In this document: one piece after another, positions 10,497 to 21,399 of the stretch | Layout of the letters: every line of letters begins with the position of its first letter | Numbering within the stretch: position 1 is the first letter of the stretch | Assembly: GCA_964017195.1 (NCBI GenBank) | Contig: OZ024895.1 | Location: forward strand, 7,250,001 to 7,314,000 | Direction: 5' to 3' | DNA length: 64,000 bases | Origin: Siderastrea radians | Taxonomy: Eukaryota > Cnidaria > Anthozoa > Scleractinia > Rhizangiidae | Made by a program: the position numbers and the translations under genes | Notes under the pieces: model-generated | The model's database searches: none | What the model was told of the DNA's origin: nothing | The model's input: only the letters and a program-made list of their open reading frames with translations

Positions 10497-11235
10497 CCGG
10501 TGTCCTAGCAGATTTGGACCCCTCCAAATTTGGACCCCCCGGTCCAAATTCGCTAGCGGATTTGGACCCCCGGGTCCAAATCCGCTAGCGAATATGGACC
10601 CCCGGGGGATCCAATCCACTAGCGGATTTGGACCCCCCTCGCGGATGTGGACCCCCTATGTTTCTTTCATACGCGTTGTTATTAGTTTTCCAGGATACTG
10701 AATTTAACATAGTTTGAATGGGCGGTTTAACAAAGGAGGTTTTAAAGTAACACCTCTAGTTTGAACGGGCGGTTTAACAAAAGAGGTTTTAAAGTAACAC
10801 CTTTTGGTTGAGAATCGCATTGTGCGCCCTTTTTAAAGTACGCTTGCTACTCCGTCCCTCCAATTACCGCGGCAAGCTGATGTCAAATACTATTGTTTTT
10901 CTTAGCGCGGCTTTATAAATTTGCTTTAAGTCAGTTATGGTAGAAAATATTGTCAGATATCTTCAAGAAAGTTTAGTTTTTAAAATTTATCGATACAAAC
11001 TAGCGTTGTAGGTTCTCTTTTACCCTAAGTATTAAAGATTATTTGAAAAGAAAAACTGCTTCAATATTTTTATGTTGCCTCTTTAACAGCTCCAAAAAAC
11101 AATATTACCAATTTTACTCAATAGAACACTTGTTTTCAGGGGGGCCCAAATCCGCGAGAGGGGGTCCATATCCGCTAGCGGATTTGGACCGGGGGGTCCA
11201 AATCCGCGGGGGGGCCAAATCCGCTGTGACACCGG
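10497..11235. mobile_element. Small inverted-repeat element with GC-rich TCCAAATCCGCTAGCG modules
   Basis: Ends read CCGGTGTC...GACACCGG. Both ends hold reiterated, self-complementary modules of the form GGACCCCCGGGTCCAAATCC and GCTAGCGGATTTGGACC (10505-10655 and 11138-11228), inverted relative to each other. The interior holds a 47-bp tandem pair. No transposase is present, so this is a non-autonomous element or satellite-like insertion. Confidence 0.6.
10711..10804. repeat. 47-bp tandem repeat, two units
   Basis: Unit AGTTTGAAnGGGCGGTTTAA followed by CAAAnGAGGTTTTAAAGTAA occurs twice head to tail with two or three differences, inside the inverted-repeat element. Confidence 0.8.
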
Positions 11236-11239
11236 CACA

Positions 11240-11520
11240 CACCCTCCCGAAAGTTTACAGAGGACCCTCACTTGGGGGAAATCTTAGAGGATAGACAGGC
11301 GAACGTAGAGTTTCAATTCAAAAGCTGATGCTTGTAACTTTCAGTCCTACGAGCGAGAGCGATTTCGTTCGCACCCGGTGAAGGCGTTCGAAGGGTAACG
11401 CTTAAAACGTCACTTTGAATCTCTCAGAAAGCAAACCTGTTTGTGCGTTCAAACGCTTAAATACGTTTTAAATATATTGAAAATGCGCATGCGCACTGAA
11501 ACCTATTGTGGTGTGTTTGA
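11240..11520. other. Non-coding spacer, nothing recognised
   Basis: No coding motif, repeat or RNA was recognised. Confidence 0.3.
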
Positions 11521-11532
11521 TTGCATGACACC

Positions 11533-11630
11533 CATTCTCGTTCCCAGAGCCTACGATCTGTTCTGTCAGCGGTGGGATCTACAAGAGACGTAAATTTAAA
11601 AAAAGCCGCGTAGCCCTGGGGACGAGAATG
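11533..11630. mobile_element. 98-bp hairpin MITE with 9-bp target duplication
   Basis: Termini CATTCTCGTTCCC and GGGGACGAGAATG are inverted repeats. They are flanked by perfect 9-bp direct repeats CATGACACC at 11524-11532 and 11631-11639. A 9-bp duplication suggests mobilisation by a Mutator-like transposase. Confidence 0.75.
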
Positions 11631-11794
11631 CATGACACCTCGAGGACAGAAATAAGGATTAGGAAACAAATGGCGACTTCACGAGAACACATCTTACTAT
11701 AATACATCTTACGGCAGACAAAGAGCATTTTCGAAGCATTTCCGGTGAGGTGTGACTTTGCTTGTGCGTCGGAGCGTTAACTTCTTTACCTAGC

Positions 11795-11965
11795 AGTGAG
11801 TTATGCATCAGTCAATTCCAGCGGTGCCCATCCCCCCCGGGCATTAGTTGGGCATTTGCTCATGTTTCATTCCCGGGGGTGGGACATTTGAAATTTTATC
11901 CCTGCCCGGTGGTCGGGCATTTGCCTACCCCCGGGACGACCCTGGGGCATTTGACATCTTTGTCA
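11795..11965. repeat. Copy 1 of a GC-rich 'GGGCATTTG' repeat
   Basis: Contains GGGCATTTG four times among CCCGGG blocks, plus GCATCAGTCAATTCCAGC. The same block recurs inverted at 16738-16890. Confidence 0.6.
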
Positions 11966-12255
11966 GGTTTTGGTCTCAGATGTAATATATGGATTTTAAA
12001 GCTATCCAAGATGATCACTACGGATAATGTGTTTTCAGTTCCTCGATAACTTAATATATTTAAGCATTTCTTAGTATATTTTAAAAATAAACACATGAAT
12101 TGTGCAGGTCAAAATCACCTAAATCAATGAATAATTGAACGAAAAGGAACTGTCATGTACACAATTTGGCGTGTTACTGATAAGTGGCATTAAAGCAAAT
12201 GAACAACGGGATCGAGGATAGACGCACGGGTAAACAACCGAAAAATATTGAAAAT

Positions 12256-12476
12256 AAAGGCTGGTTTCCGCACGGTTGCTACGATCTCTGTGATCGCTGA
12301 AAAAAAAAACGCTCAGTAATCGTTGCAATCATATAGAAACCACTCTTCAGCGATCGTTGTGAAATGATGTGAGCGCTACGATCGCTGAAGTGCGGTACCC
12401 ATATGATCACAACGATTGCTGAACGTTTCTTCCAGCGATTGCAGCAATCATAGCGATGAAATGGAAACCAGCCTTA
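12256..12476. mobile_element. 220-bp MITE with AAGGCTGGTTTCC termini
   Basis: Terminal inverted repeats AAGGCTGGTTTCC (12257-12269) and GGAAACCAGCCTT (12463-12475). The interior contains several GATCGCTGA-like subrepeats in both orientations. No coding capacity. Confidence 0.7.
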
Positions 12477-12479
12477 ATG

Positions 12480-12655
12480 GTCTTAAGGGACGGACCATTA
12501 TTTTTTTGGAAGGGGGGGGGGGGGATGAAAATTTTTTCAAGACAAACAATTTTTTTCTGTGTTGTTGTCTGTGCAAACAATTTTTTCCGGTTGCATCTTC
12601 CTGCAAACAATTTTTTTTGTGTTTGTTATTATTACTATTATTATTATTATTATTA
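12480..12655. repeat. 'GGGACGGACCATTATTTTTTT' element end with CAAACAATTTTTT subrepeats
   Basis: Starts GGGACGGACCATTATTTTT followed by a G-run and several CAAACAATTTTTT subrepeats, then a (TTA)n run. An inverted relative ends at 16680. The ORFs here are low-complexity artefacts. Confidence 0.6.
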
Positions 12656-13169
12656 CATTTATTTCTATACGGTTAAAATTCATCAGGTAATCTTATGCAG
12701 TAAAAATACTAATCTAAGCATTACTGCCTAAACCTGCTTTCCATGAATGCCGTGTCTCTATGTCTCTAACTTATAAAAGTATAACTGCACCATGGCTTGT
12801 TTTGTTTCGTAAAAAAAATTGAAAATCTCACATCAAAGTATCCTGGAACATTAAAATGTGAACGTAGTTGCAAGTAATACTATAGAACTGCACCAGCGGC
12901 CTTTTCTCCCCAGATGCTAGAGAGGATTGAGGAGCCAAATGAAACAGCGCTTGCTTAAAGTGTATATGACACGAAAATTTTTTCTTCGGTTTTTGATTGT
13001 GAATTGTGTATAAATAACAATTCTAAGCTTTAAACTGGCATCAAACTTTTCAAACGTATTTTTTTCGCGATGAAAATAGCGCAAACTTGACTTCACAAGT
13101 GTCGCCGTCTCGCGCGGCCAAAATATCACGTGATTAGCTAATGTGACGTCAATCGCCTTGATAACAAAA

Positions 13170-13440
13170 CTAACATGGCGTCAAAGTCGAAGGAACTTGG
13201 CAGAGTTGGGAAAGGTTTCTTGTAGCTGGAGCGCCTAATAAGCAGTGGTTTGCGTATTCCTTTTGACGATATGGAGGGAAAGTACTCAGTATCCCTCGGA
13301 TCCAGCATTTTGGGACAAGGGAATCGAAATAATTGTGTTGAAGGAGATGCAAGATCGAAGCACTCAGGCTACTCGAGATTTTGATGTTTGCTATATTTTT
13401 AACTTGAAGATATGGTTACGAACGAGCATTGTTTTATAAG
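13170..13440 (+). pseudogene. Possible THAP-domain (transposase N-terminal) remnant
   Basis: Following ATGGCGTCAAAG at 13173, two short frames read FLVAGAPNKQ and, after a frameshift, QYPSDPAFWDKGIEI. These resemble the VAGAPN... and FPSDP... segments of THAP DNA-binding domains found in P- and Kolobok-type transposases. The first expected cysteine is absent and the frame is broken. The call rests on short similarity and location inside a TTAA element. Confidence 0.3.
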
Positions 13441-14329
13441 GATCTGTCTCGATAAGCAAAGAAGTTTTACTGCAAAGCCCAGGGATGCTTTTCATTCGCA
13501 AAGCAGGACAGGTACGATAGCGTGGTCTGACTTTCGATTGTACAGGAGAACAGAGCTACCAGTACGGTCTTAAATGAAATTTGTTATTCTTCTCTGGACT
13601 TTAGTAAGACATTATGATATCAATATAATTTCAAAGCCAATCCCCTACTCATAACATTTTTACACTGGACTGTACATACACTGTCTTAACCTGACTGCAC
13701 TGGATGAAGGATTTTAACTTAAATAAATCACCTTTTTAACAAGACAAGAGTTCAGGATTTTGTTTGACTCTTCCTGTGAGGAGTCTGTAAATGCCTCGTT
13801 GTTAGAGAGTGAAAATAGAAAGAAAATCAAGAGGTCACTGAAAGAATTCCGGGAAAATGTCTCACTCGGTTATATTTTTTTATGAAGACAAACATTTTCT
13901 AGGAGTATGTTTAATCCTATGTCTACATATCAAGGTTTTTTACCAATCAGGCTGAAATAAATTCCCTGCCTTTTCACTGATGACCATGACCTGACCTGAC
14001 CTGATTTACATCAGCTTGCCAACAACAAAAATCCCTGTTAATACCAACAGCTGTAACTAAGCTAGATCCAGCCATGCCTCGAGAGATCTAGTTTGGGTGG
14101 TTGTTGATACTGACACAGGGCATTCAGACCCCCCCCCCCCTGCTTTTTGGTCAGATGAAGTAAACAGGGGATCATTATCTCTTGTTGCGTTATGTTTGGT
14201 GGTGGTTCTGATAAATCAATAAATATCAACTATCAAAACTGAAGATCAAGCGATGATGACAGAAGGACATTCCTTCTGTTGCAATGATTGTGACCTATTG
14301 TCAACAAGAACGATACATTTCATTGTATT

Positions 14330-14400
14330 TAATTTAATATTTTAGAAACTTCCCATAAAGGAAAACTTAGATAAATTGCTGTTGTTGTTGTTGTTGTTGT
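14330..14400 (+). mobile_element. LINE 3' tail ending in (TTG)n
   Basis: A short non-coding end CCCATAAAGGAAAACTTAGA precedes (TTG)n, the same terminal layout as near 46298 and, inverted, at 31018. Confidence 0.45.
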
Positions 14401-15584
14401 ACTGCCACTCTTTGTTGGCTGTGACGAAACAGGTACACTATGACATGATGTTACAAACACAATAATTATTCCTAAGTAAAAATTGACTGGTGATTTACAA
14501 TGTTGTTAAGGATGCCACAAATGCCCCAAGCTTTAACTCTGTCTCCAGTTATTAGGAACTATAGTATTAATTTACGTGCTCCATACAGGGCTTCCACCTC
14601 TCTCCATCAGAATCAGGCTTAAGCGGAGTAAGCTTGCGGGGCCAGCCCTGTGTCAGGAACCTGTATTGTGTGTGTGTGGGGGGGGGGGAGGGGGTGGGGG
14701 GAGTGACCTGCTGTAAATAATATCTACAAGGGATGTATGGATCCTCATCACTGCGTCTGAGTGATACATATGCTTTGGTAATCGACCCGTTATTATTGAT
14801 AAAGATAATGATTATTATTGATGAAGGTTGTTGTTGATTTCCACTGTTCATAGGAAAATTGTTTGAGGAGTCAACATGGAGACCCACTGTTGATTTGTAA
14901 TGTACTCGTCAATTGTCAATTCCTGTTGGTTTATTTATAATTAACTGTTAGTTTTAGAAGAGTTTGATGTGGTGCGCTTCCCTCCTGTGGTATCAAAACA
15001 TCAAAACAATCGGCACTTTCGGTTCTCCTTAGGTTGATGGAAACAGTAAGCTGTTTATGTGAACGCAAGGGCTTTGATGTTCTCAATAAACCCTAAAAGA
15101 ACTCAAGAAAAAAATCTCACAACTGAGGTGCTTCCATGCTTCCACTGATGTACAGTCAGGATAAATCTTCGACTTTGAGATTAACATCCTCACCACAGTA
15201 CGAAAGAAGCGAAGACAGCGCAAATGTTCGACGTTGTCTGGTCTGATAAGACCTAAAACAGCTCTATTTTTTCTCCTACTTGTTCTTTCTCACTGTAGGT
15301 CTTGGAAGTTTCGAAAAGATCCCCGATGCTGCTGAACAATGTCAACGATTTGTAACAAAAAACACTGCGTTCGCGGGAACGCAATCAAGTCGACTGACGT
15401 CACTATGCGGTAAATTCGGTCCCAGTCCCCGGGACAGTTTTGAAGTGAAAAATGGGGTCTTTTGCCCGCGAAAAAAGAGGTTTTTAAATATTTTAAGCAG
15501 ATTTTAAGTTAAGTATCGTTTTTTATACACACCAGACTCTCAAAAACCGAAGAAAAAAATTTCGTGTCATATACACTTTAAACT

Positions 15585-16550
15585 TGCACTTTATTTTGTA
15601 GTTTATACAAGACTGGACCCAATTTGCCTTCTTCATGCAAGTGGAAAACAGGAGACTGCTTGCTGTTTAAGTGATGATTTATTAAATGTCATCATCAAAA
15701 CGGCCTAGGACCCTGTTGAAAAGCCAGTGTGACTATTAGTGAATATATGCAACTCAGGAATTTAAGTTAACCTTTTCTCTTAGTTAGAGTTTCATTGCAC
15801 TTCGAAGAGTTCTTGATTAGTAATGGTAATTGGACTCAGTGGAGCACAATTCAGGGAGTTATTGGGCGAGCTACTTTAAATGAGCCGAGCGCGTAGCGCG
15901 AGGACGATTTGAAATTACAAGCACGATTACCCCTGAATTGTACAATACCAAGTCCAGTTAATCCTATCTATAACAAAATGCGAGATTAGAAAATCTATGT
16001 GCCCTTCAGGGATACATTTTTAACTATCAGTTTTGCAAGCAGTGGAGAAACAGCTATAAAAAGAACCCATTTTAGTGCACCTGATTGACGTGTGCGCAAC
16101 GTAGTTGTCCGATTACAGCTATCCAATTACAAATAGTTCTTGATATAGAAACGATTAATACAATAACCTAACTTTAACATTTAATGCTTTCAAGTCCTCA
16201 GAAGAGATTATTTTTAATAAAGGGGTTAGTTACTGATTTTAAGAAACTGTGATAATTTGTTGGTGGAAAAGTAAAAAAGAGAAATTGGGGTTAATTATCA
16301 ACCAGGTCGATTTGGTAAACTAGCCACCGGAAAGAAATGACAAGACTGATGTTTGAGTGTTAAACAGCTCATTTACTCTAATGAATGGCTGACACTCAAA
16401 ATGTCAACTTTTGAATTAGTTTGTGGTGGCTAATTTACCATGTCAAACCAGTTGATGAATCCAGATTTTGCAAATCATTTTGTTGCACTGTTATCTTGCA
16501 TTTTAACAAATAGGACTAAATTTACTTATTAAATCAAACTATGGATCAAC
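15585..16550. other. Non-coding stretch
   Basis: No recognised gene. A short inverted pair (GGTAAACTAGCCACC near 16313 and GGTGGCTAATTTACC near 16425) suggests a further small foldback relic. Confidence 0.35.
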
Positions 16551-16559
16551 TAGTCTGCA

Positions 16560-16890
16560 AACTTTTTATTTTCTCCTTTTCATGTCTGCAAACAATTTAT
16601 GTGGGCTTTTTTGATTTTGCAAACAATTTTTTTCAGGATTTTTCATCCCCTCCCTCCAAAAAAAATAATGGTTCGTCCCTAATGATGAGTGAAACTTTCT
16701 TGTTATGATTTATTAAATCTTGAGCAGTGTTGTTTTCTAGATGAACCCGGGGGTGGGGCATTTACCTTCTTTTTTGGTCCCAACCCGGGGCATTTGACGG
16801 ACTTGTTTATCCCCACCCCCGGGAATTTGCCATTTGTTTTAAAAAAAATGGGGGGATGGGCACTGCTGGAATTGACTGATGCATTACAAT
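16560..16890. repeat. Inverted counterparts of the 11.8- and 12.5-kb repeats
   Basis: 16560-16680 is the complement of the 12480 repeat and ends AATGGTTCGTCCCT. 16738-16890 is the complement of the 11795 repeat (CCCGGGGGTGGGGCATTT; GAATTGACTGATGC). The order is mirrored relative to the left copies. Confidence 0.65.
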
Positions 16891-16979
16891 TGAATTGTTT
16901 GAGTGACGTCCCAATTGATGACGTTTGTCGTCCTGTAGTCTAACCTTTAGCCACCCATGTGTACTGGCGTTCTTCGAGT

Positions 16980-17937
16980 TTTAAGGTGGTCTTATACTCA
17001 AAAAAGGTGATGTTAGGTTGCAAAAGTCACTTTTTTTAAAATGGCAAAATTGTAAACTTTAAACACTTGGGAATGCTGTCTTGAAATAATCTCACTCGAT
17101 TTCCAGCATTAAAGCAGCGAGATTTAAGAAATCCAATCAGCAGTATGCGACTTTTTCCATAGCAACGGCCATAGCAACAATTGTTTACATTTATTAAATG
17201 CGCACAAACAAGCCTCAATAAGAACATTACCCCCCCCCCCCGCCTCTCTGTAAAATGACATCTGGTACTACTGTGGAGAAACACCTGACTGAGGAGAGAG
17301 TCCTGAGGTCCGAGTTTTAACCGACAACAATGTCCCAAATCTTACAGAAACGATGGTTTTTGCATCAAATTACCGTTCAGCTTGTATTTTAGTGTGGCAA
17401 CTTGAATTTGACAATAGTTTTAGGATAATGAGCGACGGACAAGCTGTCTAGAATCCGTTCTCTTATCTTTAAGACTGTTTTTCTCCAATAACAGAATTTC
17501 TCGAACTGAATGAACTCTTGAGCACGATATCTCCGGGGCATTGAAGCCTAGTGTTCTGAAATTTTCAGCAAGATTAAAGGACTTAATTTCCTAGGTCGTA
17601 AACCTAAAAAATGATCACGATCTTGAACTGCTTCTCAGTAAATGAATCCTTGCCCTCTTTTTTATTTCCTTCTACCTTACTTTCTGGAAAAAAAAGAATA
17701 AAAATAAATTCGAAAGTGGCCAAGCTGCTTAATTTTCGAGGTTTAGCCCCTGAAGAATTCATCTGTGGACAGATCTAAGTTGATTTCATACTTATCCAAC
17801 CGTGCATTAGTTAGATATCGTGCTTACAATGAACCCCCTATTTTTTTTTACTGAGAAGGCTGGTTAATCATTAACTATTTTGTCATGTGCCCTGAAAAGA
17901 CTCAGTTTGAAGTCAGGGCGTGAATCCCTATAAAAGG

Positions 17938-17994
<57 letters not shown>

Positions 17995-18622
17995 TATTTA
18001 TATAGCGCCAATATCCTAAAAGTTCAAAAGCCCTTTACAGAAGTAACGTTAAAAATATTAAAAACACTATTAAAAAAAAATAAATATAAAAATAGATAAA
18101 AAAGTTACAAAAAAAATGCTTAAAATCTTAAGACTAATAAAAAAAGTTGCTAAAAAGTTATAAAAATGCTTTTTTAAAAAGGAAGGTTTTAAGTTTATGT
18201 TTAAAAAGGGACACTGAGGAGCTGCTCTTGATGTCAGAAGGCAGAGTATTCCAGAGTGTAGGAGCTACCACGGAGAAAGATCTTGCGCCATATGTTTTCA
18301 AATTGAAATGCGGAATTGAAAGAAGGTCTTTTGAAGATGAACGTAGCTGACGAGGTGGAGTGTAAGGAGTAAGAAGATCGCGAACGTATGTAGGTGCCAG
18401 ATCGTTTAGAGCCTTGTACGTGATGAGTAGAATTTTAAAGATGATGCGATAATTAACAGGAAGCCAGTGGAGATTTAACAAAATAGGTGTGATGTGTTCG
18501 TGTTTTCTTGAGAGGGTAATGAGGCGAGCGGCGGCATTCTGGACGTGCTGTAACTTGGTAAAAGTCTCCCGCAAAGTCCTTTTCTAAAGAAATTCACTTT
18601 GTGGGTATAAGACCACCTCAAG
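16980..18622. mobile_element. Possible 1.6-kb inverted-repeat element interrupted by a LINE
   Basis: TTAAGGTGGTCTTATAC near 16980 and GTATAAGACCACCTCAAG near 18607 are inverted repeats. They bracket the truncated LINE at 17938-18580 and otherwise non-coding sequence. The right flank is TCAA and not TTAA, so assignment to the TTAA class is tentative. Confidence 0.4.
17938..18580 (-). mobile_element. 5'-truncated CR1/L2-like LINE, reverse transcriptase C-terminus and (ATT)n tail
   Basis: The minus-strand ORF 18574-18158 encodes the C-terminal block (LQHVQNAAARLITLS, LHWLPVNYRIIFKI, LWNTLPSDIKSSSS, FKHKLKTFLF) typical of CR1/L2 elements. It is followed by a short 3' UTR and an (ATT)n tail at 17938-17993. 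It sits about 100 bp upstream of the IgSF receptor's Ig exon. Confidence 0.88.
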
Positions 18623-18681
18623 AGTATATGTGTCTGACAGCACTCATGACTTTCTTCTTATTATTATTTTTAATCATTCAG

Positions 18682-18939
18682 GTCCTCCAAAAATTACTAA
18701 ACCAACAAACACCACATGGACAATAACTGCTGGCGAGTCTGCCTCTATTTCATGTCATGCACATGGAAATCCCAGTCCACAGTATGTTTGGAGGAATGCA
18801 GCTGGCAGAGTTGTTACTACTGACAAACATCTCCGTTTACAAAGAGTGAATGATAGTCATGGAGGAAATCATACTTGCACTGCGACAAACAGCCAAGGTT
18901 CTGCCAACTTCACTATTTTGGCTCGAATTGCAAGCACAA
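18682..18939 (+). CDS. Ig-domain exon
   Basis: 86 codons, phase 1-1, acceptor TCATTCAG and donor GTAAGT. C2/I-set-like, with the tyrosine of the usual DxGxYxC replaced (GGNHTC). Confidence 0.85.
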
Positions 18940-21381
18940 GTAAGTCTCATTTAAGTACGTGACTCTTGAATACTGTAGTTTTATGTATCACGTCTTTTTA
19001 GTCAGAATGTATCCAAACCTTGATTGGTATTCGTGTTTGTTACATCATATGTAACATTGTTTTTATACAGCTGCTAGGAAACAAATCTCTTACTCTCCTG
19101 CTAGACGTGTGACGCCAGAAAACGAGGCAAGAAAAACATCAGTAGGTAGGTTTAAAACTATTTATGCCTAGGTCACTGAAGCGTGCAAATACTACTTAAA
19201 ACTAAGGGTCTTTGCTACTACATTACGCTAGTGCTGGTTCAGAATTAGCTTGTTCAAGTACCTTGCTCCCCATCCTCCGCAAGGATTTTGTCAAGTCTCC
19301 TCAACAAATTGTTGTTATTTGGCCATTGATAGTCAAAGTGCCTGTCTTCTCCAAAGACACAGCACGAAGGCTATCACAGGAAAGGCTTTTTACCATAGGA
19401 GAAGAGTGCCTGTTAGCTTTCACTGGACCAGTAAAGCATAAAAAACAACGACTTTATAAATCATTGTTGCGAAAGGCGTGCTACTTTAACGATGACACTA
19501 TGCTTTCATTAAATGACTCATCGCACTGGCTTCAGAGGACATTCTTTGAATGTGAGCGATCGAGAATTACAACTTGTGTAGCTTTAGTCTGGAAACCCCT
19601 TGATCTGGGCTAAAAAACAAACTTTAAGGTTTTTTCCATGTATTCTAGGTGATTCTGCATGGATCATTATCGGAACGTTAGCGGGAGGAACTCTGGTTGT
19701 AGTTATTATCGTTGCCTTTGCGGTGTGGTTGCGAAGGGACACAGCAGGTGAGTATGGCTAATTTAATGGCCTTTTCTGGCAACTTTTGATATTTCTTAGT
19801 ACTATATATGCATCATTGGGCGTGAAGGCCTGTGAGGATGATGACGATGATGATGGTAATGATAATGATGATGATGATGATGATGATAATGATGATGCCC
19901 TCTGACTCCCTGAAAAAATGTCCGAATCTTTCGTTTGCAGTCACAATTTATTCGCACCAAACTTGGTAGACTTTCGCATCTTTATCGCTGAAATTAGCTG
20001 TCTTCTAGTTTCTTTTTATCACTGCAATTGACGCGTTTGACGTTGCATTTAAGCAGTAAGTAGGATGTAGACGTTGTCATGCAAATTTTCAAACCTGAGT
20101 TTGATTCTTATTTTCACTTGCTCAAGATTATGGTTATTAACCTGAGACAAAGAAAACAGAAATTTAATTCGCAGTCAAATGAAAATCACAAGACTTTTTT
20201 TTTTATTTGCTTGCTTCTTACTTGTTACCAATTATTTTTCATCGCAACCCTGCTTTTTTCAACGTCAAGTTGGCAAAAAAGCAAAGTAAGTAATACTTTT
20301 ATTGTACTTATACCTCGTAGAGGGGACAGAGAAATAGTGCCATTGAAATTTGTTTCTTTTCGGTATTTTGCTCAAGATGTTGCACTTGCTTAGCAAACAT
20401 TTATTTCAAAATTCTCATTTTCCTATGTGGATTTTAGTCACATGTTTACACACCGTACCTCATATCCTCCCTTTTCTCATAGTTTGTTCACGGTCTCACC
20501 CAATGCAACTGACCCGAGTTGATCCAGAAATTGAACCTTAAGTGTATGAACTGAGCAATATTTTTCAAGATTTTATTTTGAAACTTTCTTTCTACTATGG
20601 AGACACATTTGTTTAATAAATAATACATCACCAGTCAATATTACAATTGATGTTTTAAATTTGGAATTTGAAGATCTGTTTTATCCCCGAAGAAGGGGTC
20701 GTTAGAGCATCGCGTTGTGTTGTTTGTTGAGTGAACAAGCTTTATTTCATATAACCAGCCAGCTATTGGGGAAACCTTACTGAATTCTGTGAGAAGCCTT
20801 CCGAGTAACATTTAGCATGTCATCGCAGGGGAGCAGCGTAAATACTCCTGGCTGATTCCTGTTCCTTGGCCGACATTAACGTTACTGAATCTTAGCAATA
20901 AAATGCCCCCTCACAAACATTTTTCTTCCAGAGAAGATGTCCAAGATCACGATGGAGTTGGATGCCAAAACAATTCTCCTTTCACAGTCGATGAAGGGTC
21001 TCAGAATGGCAAAAAGGTACAGGGCAAAGATCGATGAATATCGATGATTGTAGTTTTGGCAGCTACAACACTGTCAATGTAACCGTCACGGCAAAACCAT
21101 TTTTAGAATTTTTATTATGATTCCTGACTGCAATTTTTGTATTTTTCCAAAAACAACAACAAAACTGCAAATGTAGTAGTAAACTAAAGAGATAAAAATA
21201 ATCTCTTCTTTACGTCTTTTTATCATAGAAACGCAAACCAGGTGAGGTGCTTTATGCTGACTTGGAAAATTTCAGCAGACAAGAGACGCTTACAGTAACT
21301 ACCTCTCAGAATCCACTGCCTCCAATCAAAAAACCCACACCATACGTCAAGACTAATTACGCTGAAATCACACATTTTTAA
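18682..21381 (+). CDS. IgSF transmembrane receptor with ITIM-like and ITSM-like tail motifs (five 3' exons)
   Basis: Exons 18682-18939, 19071-19145, 19649-19747, 20934-21016 and 21229-21381 join in consistent phases (1,1,1,1,0). They encode an Ig domain with the Cys-Trp-Cys core (SISCHAHG, YVWRN, HTCTATNSQG), a 25-residue stalk, a transmembrane helix and an 85-residue cytoplasmic tail ending at TAA 21379-21381. The tail contains VLYADL, fitting the ITIM consensus (S/I/V/L)xYxx(I/V/L), and TNYAEI, fitting the ITSM consensus TxYxx(V/I), near the C-terminus. In vertebrates such motifs recruit SH2-domain phosphatases or adaptors. AATAAA at 21393 may serve polyadenylation. Upstream exons (signal peptide, further Ig domains) were not found. 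It is convergent with the kinase gene at 22.0-27.6 kb. Confidence 0.8.
19071..19145 (+). CDS. Stalk exon
   Basis: 25 codons, phase 1-1, acceptor TTTTTATACAG and donor GTAGGT. Polar linker between the Ig and transmembrane exons. Confidence 0.65.
19649..19747 (+). CDS. Transmembrane exon
   Basis: 33 codons: WIIIGTLAGGTLVVVIIVAF helix followed by the stop-transfer WLRRD. Acceptor TATTCTAG, donor GTGAGT. Confidence 0.85.
19750..20930 (+). other. Intron of the IgSF receptor with a GAT microsatellite
   Basis: No other exon was recognised. A (GAT)n/(GATAAT) run lies at about 19836-19902. Confidence 0.6.
20934..21016 (+). CDS. Cytoplasmic exon, acidic linker
   Basis: Reads EDVQDHDGVGCQNNSPFTVD in the frame set by the transmembrane exon. 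This requires the second of two adjacent AGs (CCAGAG) as acceptor. Donor GTACAG. Confidence 0.7.
21229..21381 (+). CDS. Terminal exon with VLYADL and TNYAEI motifs
   Basis: 50 codons plus stop. VLYADL is 7-12 residues into the exon; TNYAEI lies 9 to 4 residues from the C-terminus. A proline-rich stretch (NPLPPIKKPTPY) lies between them. Confidence 0.8.
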   Translation, partial: KRKPGEVLYADLENFSRQETLTVTTSQNPLPPIKKPTPYVKTNYAEITHF

Positions 21382-21399
21382 AGGCGGATGTCAATAAAC

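Larger units (their letters stand above)
12959..15577. mobile_element. 2.6-kb TTAA-flanked inverted-repeat DNA transposon, degenerate
   Basis: Left end AGTGTATATGACACGAAAAT at 12959; its complement ends at 15577. Both ends are flanked by TTAA (12955-12958 and 15578-15581). TTAA duplication is typical of piggyBac and Kolobok superfamilies. The interior holds a possible THAP-like remnant (13215-13345), a LINE tail ending in (GTT)n near 14398, and no intact transposase. Confidence 0.7.

Noticed and set aside
19212..19613. 133-codon ORF on the + strand
   Set aside because: Lies in an intron of the IgSF receptor, shows no domain or membrane/secretion signal, and competes with well-supported exon structure.
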